A stretch of 10,205 bases of DNA from Prevotella sp. UBA4268 (GTDB taxonomy: Bacteria; Bacteroidota; Bacteroidia; Bacteroidales; Bacteroidaceae): NCBI GenBank assembly GCA_002395135.1, contig DGWC01000075.1:39514-49718 (forward strand), given 5' to 3'. The notes under the pieces are model-generated. The model had not been told where the DNA came from and made no database searches. It worked only from the letters and a program-made list of their open reading frames with translations. The position numbers were made by a program, and so were the translations under genes. Shown piece by piece: positions 4,935 through 10,205 of the stretch (position 1 is its first letter; the number at the start of each line of letters is the position of its first letter).

Positions 4935-7910
4935 TTACTCTTTTTTACTTAAAAGTACCACTCCTTCCTGTTTTTTACCGTCCATCATAATGGTAAGAGG
5001 AGTGTCGAAACAGACATGCCGCACATGCTCGGTTTCTTCCACGGCAGGCATCTTGTCGAGCACTTCTTTTTGGAACACTCCGTCGTTATTATAGGTATTG
5101 ATGGTGAAATAGCCCACTCCGAAACTGGTGAGGTTCTGGAAGAAGTGAGTGCCTTGTGAGGGATCCACACGATAGTTCTTCAAACCCGACTCCACGATGA
5201 CGCGTGCCGCACTGATATGAGGCCACTTCACAGGGATGCCCAGCCAGTAATCGCTGCTGCCCCACCGTCCGGGACCGATGAGAATATAGTTCTTTCCCTC
5301 GCTCAGGAACTTGCTGTTGATGTGCTCTATCTCCTGGGCGATGTCGGGATTGTGCGAGGCATTGAAGTTCTCGTCGGCCTTGACATACACCACATCGGTC
5401 ACATCGTCGCTGATGCCATGACCCAATGAATTGTGGGAGCGCAGCAGACACTGCTCGTCGGGGATGGTCTTCAGGTCTTCTTCCAGCACTTGCTTGCTGT
5501 CTACGATAGGCCGGATCTGCAAAAGATAGAACTCTCCTGTGCGGTCATCATTGATATTGCACGCCAATTCTATCTCCACGGGACGCTTCATCCCCTCGGC
5601 ACCGTATTTCATGGACATCTGCAACAGTTCGGGAAGCGGGAAAACGCCGTGATGCAACACGCCGCCCATGGAGATGATTTTGCGCCCGCCCTCATAATAG
5701 CCGTCGCGAATCATTTGGTCAACGGGGTCGTAGGTACTGCATATATAGCGCAGCGAGCCGTCTTTGTCGGCCTCTCTGACGCGCAGGTTCAGGATGTTGA
5801 AGCCGTCGTCCACCTTGAAGTCGTTGCTCACATGCGCCATGTCGAGGGCATAGAACCGCGTCTGCGTGTCTTTCAGGGCAATGTCCATCTCGCTCATCTG
5901 CAACACCTTGTTGGGATGATAAGGACTCACGCGGAGGGTCTGACCGCCATCCACAATGTATTTTCCCAGTCCGAGTGCCAGACTGGCCACACCTTCTTCT
6001 GCCTTTTCGTCTTCAATGGGATAATAGTTCAGCGAGCGCAGCACACCGCTGATATTGGGATAATAGCGGTCGCCATAGCGCTTGCCCACCACCTCCTGCA
6101 GGATGACGGCCATCTTCTCCTGGTCTATCACGTTGCTGGTGGCCGTCATGTATGCCTTGGAATCACGGAAATACACCGAGGCATACACGCTCTTGATGGC
6201 TGCCGCGAGCATCTGCAACATCTGGTATTTATCTTCCAGATAGGGAATCATATAGGTGCTGTAGATGCCTGCAAAGGGCTGGTAGTGGGAATCCTCCAGA
6301 AGCGAACTGCTTCGGATGGCAATCGGCGCGCGCGTTGCTTCGAAGAACGTAAAGAAGTCGGCGATATACTTGTCGGGCAACTGCGCACGGAGGAAGTGCT
6401 GAAGAATCTCTTCGTCGCTGGCATCGCTCAGTGCTATCTGGTAGAGATTGTTGCTGTCCATGAATTCGTCGAACACATCCGTACACAGCACCACGGTTTT
6501 CGGGATGCTCACCTTCACGCCTTCAAACTCATTGAATTCGGGATGGCGCTTGATGATGTTGTCAAGGAAGGCCAGTCCTCGGCCTTTTCCGCCCAGCGAG
6601 CCGTCGCCGATGCGGGCGAAATGGCTGTATGAGTCGAAGCGGTCGCGACGGAAAAGGGCCACCACGCCGATGTTCTTCATGCGACGATACTGCACGATGG
6701 CATCGAAAATGATCTGCCGGTGCAGGTCCACATCCTGCAACTGATGCCATGTAACCGTCTTCAGGAACGCCGAAACGGGGAAGATTGCACGCGCACGGAG
6801 CCAGCGGCTCATGTGGTTTCGCGAGATGTGATAGAGCATCGAGTCGTTGGGAATCGTGAAGATATTGTCCTGCAATTCCTTCAGGTTGCGGATGCGCATG
6901 ATCTCCTCGTGCGTCTGCGGGTCGCGGAAGATGAAATCGCCGAATCCCATGTGCTCTGCCAACAGGTTGCGCAGGTCGATGTTCATCTTCTTTGAGTTCT
7001 TGTCAATGAACTTGAAACCGCAGGCAATGGCCTTCTCGCGGTTTTCGCTCTCGCTGCTCTGCATGATAAGCGGGATGTATTCGTCGTGCTCGCGGATGGC
7101 TTTCAGCAGTTTCAGTCCGGCCTCGGCATCTTTTTTCCCGTTTACGGGGAAACGGCAGTCGCTGATTACGCCCAGCACATTGTCGTTGTATTTCTCATAC
7201 AATGCCCATGCCTCCTCGTAGTTTCGTGCCAACACCACCTTGGGTCGGCCGCGCATGCGGAGCGTGGCACTGTGCGGGTTCAATGCTTCCGTGGCAAATC
7301 GCTGGCTCTGCGCCAGGATGTAACTATACAGATTGGGCAGCACCGAACTATAGAAGCGGATGCTGTCTTCCACCAGCATGATCATCTGTACGCCAGCCTC
7401 CTCGATATCGTGCTCGATGTTCATCTTGTCTTCTATCAGTTTGATGATCGACAGGATGAGGTTGGTGTTGCCCAGCCAGCAGAACACATAGTCGAATATC
7501 GACAGGTCTTCGTTCTCAATGCGGCGGGTGATGCCGTGTGAGAACGGCGTAAGCACCACGCAGGGAATCTCGGGGAACTTCGCTTTCACGGCGCGCGCCA
7601 CGTCGAAGGCATCGTTGTCGGCATTGCCCGGCATGCAAATCACCAGGTCGATGCTCGTGCTATGCATCACTTCGGCGGCCTCCTCTGTGGTGGACACCTG
7701 CTTGAAGGTAGGCGGATAGCGCAGTCCCAACTCTGTATACTCGTTAAAGATTTTCTCGTCAACGCGCCCGTCATCCTCCAGCATGAAGGCGTCATAGGGA
7801 TTGGCGATAATGAGCACGCTGTAGATTCTTCGTGTCATCAAATTCACGAATGACACATCTTTTAATATAAACTTGTTCCACTGCTGTGGCATACTATTTT
7901 CCATCGGCAT
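4935..7910 (-). CDS. Receiver / PEP-synthase-type ATP-grasp fusion protein lacking phosphohistidine and PEP domains
   Basis: This predicted cytoplasmic protein has about 991 residues. Numbered from the ATG at 7910, residues 25-164 are receiver-like but degenerate: DLVICMP has no Asp at the phosphoacceptor site. Residues 174-325 keep all receiver positions: Glu181/Asp182 in VEDS, Asp251 in ISDC, Ser285/286 in MQSS and Lys304 in FIDK. Residues about 430-801 are a PEP/pyruvate-binding ATP-grasp domain with SLGGKGRGLAF, the AIRSSSLLEDSHYQPFAG signature and terminal YLLQIRPI. PEP synthase or PPDK would then carry a swivelling phosphohistidine domain and a PEP-binding barrel; neither is present. 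A tail of about 190 residues contains GPGRWGSSDYWLG and PSQGTHFFQN instead; I do not recognise its fold. Databases may label such proteins PEP synthase, but that reaction is unlikely. The role is unknown; a phosphorylation-controlled ATP-dependent enzyme is inferred. The frame extends to a TTG at 7928, but that codon overlaps the -7 box, so 7910, 7904 or 7892 is the better start. Confidence 0.88.
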   Translation of the reverse strand: MPMENSMPQQWNKFILKDVSFVNLMTRRIYSVLIIANPYDAFMLEDDGRVDEKIFNEYTELGLRYPPTFKQVSTTEEAAEVMHSTSIDLVICMPGNADNDAFDVARAVKAKFPEIPCVVLTPFSHGITRRIENEDLSIFDYVFCWLGNTNLILSIIKLIEDKMNIEHDIEEAGVQMIMLVEDSIRFYSSVLPNLYSYILAQSQRFATEALNPHSATLRMRGRPKVVLARNYEEAWALYEKYNDNVLGVISDCRFPVNGKKDAEAGLKLLKAIREHDEYIPLIMQSSESENREKAIACGFKFIDKNSKKMNIDLRNLLAEHMGFGDFIFRDPQTHEEIMRIRNLKELQDNIFTIPNDSMLYHISRNHMSRWLRARAIFPVSAFLKTVTWHQLQDVDLHRQIIFDAIVQYRRMKNIGVVALFRRDRFDSYSHFARIGDGSLGGKGRGLAFLDNIIKRHPEFNEFEGVKVSIPKTVVLCTDVFDEFMDSNNLYQIALSDASDEEILQHFLRAQLPDKYIADFFTFFEATRAPIAIRSSSLLEDSHYQPFAGIYSTYMIPYLEDKYQMLQMLAAAIKSVYASVYFRDSKAYMTATSNVIDQEKMAVILQEVVGKRYGDRYYPNISGVLRSLNYYPIEDEKAEEGVASLALGLGKYIVDGGQTLRVSPYHPNKVLQMSEMDIALKDTQTRFYALDMAHVSNDFKVDDGFNILNLRVREADKDGSLRYICSTYDPVDQMIRDGYYEGGRKIISMGGVLHHGVFPLPELLQMSMKYGAEGMKRPVEIELACNINDDRTGEFYLLQIRPIVDSKQVLEEDLKTIPDEQCLLRSHNSLGHGISDDVTDVVYVKADENFNASHNPDIAQEIEHINSKFLSEGKNYILIGPGRWGSSDYWLGIPVKWPHISAARVIVESGLKNYRVDPSQGTHFFQNLTSFGVGYFTINTYNNDGVFQKEVLDKMPAVEETEHVRHVCFDTPLTIMMDGKKQEGVVLLSKKE

Positions 7911-7925
7911 TTCAGAATTTGAATG

Positions 7926-7957
7926 CAAAAATACGCAATTTCCGCGTAACCGCCAAA
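7926..7957 (-). promoter_or_regulatory. Consensus promoter of the receiver/ATP-grasp gene
   Basis: The minus strand shows TTTG (7957-7954), a 20-nt spacer and TATTTTTG (7933-7926), matching the Bacteroidetes consensus at every defined position. The expected transcription start is near 7919. This leaves a leader of only about 10-30 nt before the first ATG codons and rules out the upstream TTG as a start. Confidence 0.8.
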
Positions 7958-8006
7958 CGATGATGCTGCAAACACATTTTTCCAGTTAAAAAGTTTACAA
8001 AAAAGT

Positions 8007-8037
8007 TTTGCTGTTTCCAAAATAATTCATACTTTTG
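8007..8037 (+). promoter_or_regulatory. Promoter of the yitT-like / trmO unit
   Basis: TTTG (8007-8010), a 19-nt spacer and TACTTTTG (8030-8037) fit the Bacteroidetes consensus exactly. The start near 8044 gives a leader of about 17 nt. The promoter is back to back with the one at 7926-7957; the two -33 boxes lie 49 bp apart, so one regulator bound between them could affect both genes. Confidence 0.75.
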
Positions 8038-8060
8038 CGCCGCTTAAACCTCTGAAAACA

Positions 8061-8975
8061 ATGATAACGAACCCGCACAGAAAGCAAAGAAAGTATGTAA
8101 GCGAAATCCAGGACTATTTGATGATAGCACTGGCCATGATCATCGGAAGCGTGGGATGGGTGATTTTCCTGCTGCCAAACAAGATCACCACGGGCGGCGT
8201 GGCTGGTATCTCGTCGATTCTCTATTGGGGAACAGGCATTCCCGTCCAGGCCACCTATTTCGCCATCAATGCCGTTCTGCTGGCTGTTGCGCTGAAAGTG
8301 CTGGGCTGGAAATTCTGCGTGAAAACCATCTATGCGGTCATCGTTTTCACCGTCACCGTTTCTATTTTGCAAGAACTCACGTCGGGCATCCACCTGCTGG
8401 CCGACCAGCCTTTCATGGCCACCATCACGGGCGGCTGCTTCCTGGGATGCAGCATCGGCCTCGGCCTTTACTGCAACGGGAGCACCGGCGGCTCGGATGT
8501 GGTGGCAGCCATCATCAATAAGTATCGCGACATCTCGCTGGGACGCGCTATTCTCATTTGCGACATGGCCATCGTTACCTCCAGTTATCTGGTGCTGCGC
8601 GACTGGGAACAGGTGATCTACGGCTACGTGGAACTGGTCATCGTGTCGCTCTGCGTTGACCGTGTGGTGAACAGCATGCGCAGCAGCGTGCAGTTCTTCA
8701 TCATTTCAGAGAAGCCCGAAGAGATTGGAAGGCTCATCAACGCCGATGCCCAGCGCGGCTGCACCATCATCAACAGCCAGGGTTTCTATTCGGGTGCTCA
8801 GGTAAAGATGCTCTTTGTGCTGGCAAGGCAGAGCGAGTCGCAGCGCATTTTCAACATCATCGACGAAGTGGACCCGCATGCCTTCGTATCACAAAGCGCC
8901 GTCATCGGAGTCTACGGCAACGGTTTCGACCCCTTCAAGGTGAAGCATTCCGCTGCCCACCACAACGAGAAATAG
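8061..8975 (+). CDS. YitT family membrane protein (DUF161 + DUF2179)
   Basis: This 304-residue integral inner-membrane protein belongs to a broadly conserved family with no firmly established function. A basic start (NPHRKQRKY) precedes about five hydrophobic segments (about 18-38, 62-82, 88-104, 118-138 and 162-178). Family hallmarks are LPNKITTGGVAGISSIL (38-54) and CNGSTGGSDVVAAIINKY (138-155). The C-terminal soluble DUF2179 domain (about 212-292) has the usual GCTIINSQGFYSG segment and ends with SQSAVIGVYGNGFDPFK (277-293). The length is normal for the family. The ATG lies 17 nt after the expected transcription start and has no Shine-Dalgarno sequence. It is probably co-transcribed with trmO, which begins 25 nt after its stop codon. 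Transport of a small solute or ion is a reasonable guess, but nothing in the sequence identifies it. Confidence 0.93.
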   Translation: MITNPHRKQRKYVSEIQDYLMIALAMIIGSVGWVIFLLPNKITTGGVAGISSILYWGTGIPVQATYFAINAVLLAVALKVLGWKFCVKTIYAVIVFTVTVSILQELTSGIHLLADQPFMATITGGCFLGCSIGLGLYCNGSTGGSDVVAAIINKYRDISLGRAILICDMAIVTSSYLVLRDWEQVIYGYVELVIVSLCVDRVVNSMRSSVQFFIISEKPEEIGRLINADAQRGCTIINSQGFYSGAQVKMLFVLARQSESQRIFNIIDEVDPHAFVSQSAVIGVYGNGFDPFKVKHSAAHHNEK

Positions 8976-9000
8976 CAGCACCATCTCATCACGACAAGCC

Positions 9001-9720
9001 ATGACAGCACCCTCTCTTCAGCCCGTCGCCATCTTCCACTCTCCCTTTTCCACCAAATTCGGCATCCCCAGACAAAGCGGCATTGTGGAAGAAGTGGAAG
9101 GAACCATCGTGCTCGAACCGCCATTCAGACATGCAGAGGCGCTCCGAGGGCTCGAGGGCTTCGATTTCATCTGGCTCATCTGGGGATTCTCTGCCAACAC
9201 GTCCACCACACGTTCTCAGCAACCGGCACTCACCGTGCGTCCTCCCCTGCTCGGCGGCAATACGCGCATGGGCGTTTTCGCCACCCGCTCGCCCTTCCGC
9301 CCCAACGGACTGGGGCTGTCATCCGTCCGCATCAGCAGCATCGACTGGGAGGCTCCCGGCGGTCCGGTCATCCATGTGCTGGGTGCCGACCTCATGGATG
9401 GCACGCCCATCTACGACATCAAACCCTATCTGGGCTACGCCGACAGCCATCCGCAGGCCAGAAGCGGATTCACCGACCAACAGGAATGGAAGAAACTAAA
9501 GGTGGTCTTCGCCGACGACACCGACCGGCAACTGCCCGAAAAAGAAAAAAACACGCTTGTGCACATCCTCGAACTCGACCCACGCCCACACTATCAAGAT
9601 GACAGTCAGCGCATCTACGGACTCTCTTTCGCCGCATACGAAATCCACTTCAAAGTGGACAATGACACACTGACAATTGTCAAAATAGGGAATAAAAAGA
9701 GAAAAATTGCAAAAAGTTAG
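9001..9720 (+). CDS. trmO: tRNA (t6A37)-N6-methyltransferase, TsaA/TrmO family
   Basis: This protein methylates N6 of threonylcarbamoyladenosine at position 37 of certain tRNAs, using S-adenosylmethionine, and so tunes decoding; it acts in the cytoplasm. At 239 residues it is about the size of E. coli TrmO (YaeB, 235). The N-terminus has the family pattern VAIFHSPFSTKFGIPRQSG (9-27). The SAM-binding motif is TRSPFRPNGLGLSSV (95-109), and DGTPIYDIKPYLGYADS (133-149) is the second signature. The C-terminal DPRPHY (193-198) with YGLSF (206-210) is the RNA-contacting region of the full-length type. The last residues are Lys rich. The ATG follows the yitT-like stop codon by 25 nt with no promoter in between, so one transcript is likely. 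An intrinsic terminator begins at its stop codon. The function is inferred from the family. Confidence 0.93.
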   Translation: MTAPSLQPVAIFHSPFSTKFGIPRQSGIVEEVEGTIVLEPPFRHAEALRGLEGFDFIWLIWGFSANTSTTRSQQPALTVRPPLLGGNTRMGVFATRSPFRPNGLGLSSVRISSIDWEAPGGPVIHVLGADLMDGTPIYDIKPYLGYADSHPQARSGFTDQQEWKKLKVVFADDTDRQLPEKEKNTLVHILELDPRPHYQDDSQRIYGLSFAAYEIHFKVDNDTLTIVKIGNKKRKIAKS

Positions 9721-9747
9721 TGAATTTACGAAGAAATTCGCTTTTTT
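9720..9747 (+). terminator. Intrinsic terminator of the yitT-like / trmO unit
   Basis: GTGAATTT (9720-9727) pairs with AAATTCGC (9734-9741) over 8 bp with one T-G wobble and a 6-nt loop, followed by six T residues (9742-9747). The stem includes the last base of the trmO stop codon. Its T run ends two bases before the -33 region of the next promoter. Confidence 0.7.
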
Positions 9748-9748
9748 A

Positions 9749-9780
9749 CTTGGAAGTTACAAGAAAAACACCTAATTTTG
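9749..9780 (+). promoter_or_regulatory. Promoter of the glutamate dehydrogenase gene
   Basis: CTTG (9749-9752), a 20-nt spacer and TAATTTTG (9773-9780) fit the Bacteroidetes promoter with an exact -7 box. The implied start near 9787 leaves an A/T-rich leader of about 78 nt, in which I see no strong structure or known riboswitch. Confidence 0.7.
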
Positions 9781-9831
9781 TCGTACCAATTTGACATTAT
9801 GTAAATGCAAACTAATAACTAAAGTTTCTAA

Positions 9832-10205
<374 letters not shown>

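Noticed and set aside
5433..6632. Plus-strand open frame of 399 codons opposite the receiver/ATP-grasp gene
   Set aside because: It lies antisense to the ATP-grasp domain signatures and is rich in His and Gln from reversed codons; there is no family resemblance.
4935..7910. Straight annotation as phosphoenolpyruvate synthase
   Set aside because: Only the N-terminal nucleotide-binding domain of that enzyme is present; the phosphohistidine and PEP-binding domains are missing.

Overview
The window looks like a chromosomal core-metabolism segment from a member of the Bacteroidales, most likely Prevotella or a close relative. Three things point there. The promoters have the Bacteroidetes sigma-factor form (TTTG or TTG, 19-21 nt, TAnnTTTG) instead of -35/-10 boxes, Shine-Dalgarno sequences are weak or absent, and several gene families are typical of the group (FHS sugar permease, secreted GH43, long class II aldolase, receiver/ATP-grasp fusion). 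I see no insertion sequence, phage gene, tRNA, rRNA or CRISPR array.

Left part (1-4934, all minus strand). Reading leftwards from about 4900 there is a strong promoter, a short terminated leader RNA, a secreted GH43 arabinofuranosidase/xylosidase-type enzyme (3008-4660), aquaporin Z (2212-2892), an FHS-family sugar:H+ symporter (869-2074) and the 5' part of class II fructose-bisphosphate aldolase (1-613, cut by the window edge). aqpZ, the symporter and the aldolase each have their own promoter candidate, so this looks like separate transcription units in one direction rather than one operon. A loose carbohydrate theme links glycan trimming, sugar uptake and glycolysis. There is no SusC/SusD pair or hybrid sensor, so it is not a polysaccharide utilization locus within this window.

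Middle (4935-7910, minus strand). A single large gene encodes a protein of about 991 residues: a degenerate receiver domain, an intact receiver domain, a PEP-synthase/PPDK-type ATP-grasp domain and a C-terminal domain I cannot name. It lacks the phosphohistidine and PEP-binding domains of true PEP synthase. It is the most interesting gene here.

Right part (7926-10205). A divergent promoter pair separates that gene from a plus-strand unit holding a YitT-family membrane protein (8061-8975) and the tRNA t6A methyltransferase TrmO (9001-9720), closed by an intrinsic terminator. Directly after it, a new promoter drives NADP-type glutamate dehydrogenase (from 9865, cut by the right edge).

The regulatory DNA is unusually readable. 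The best non-coding signals are the leader RNA with a terminator ahead of GH43 (4800-4860) and a repeat-rich promoter/operator ahead of the sugar symporter (2105-2209).
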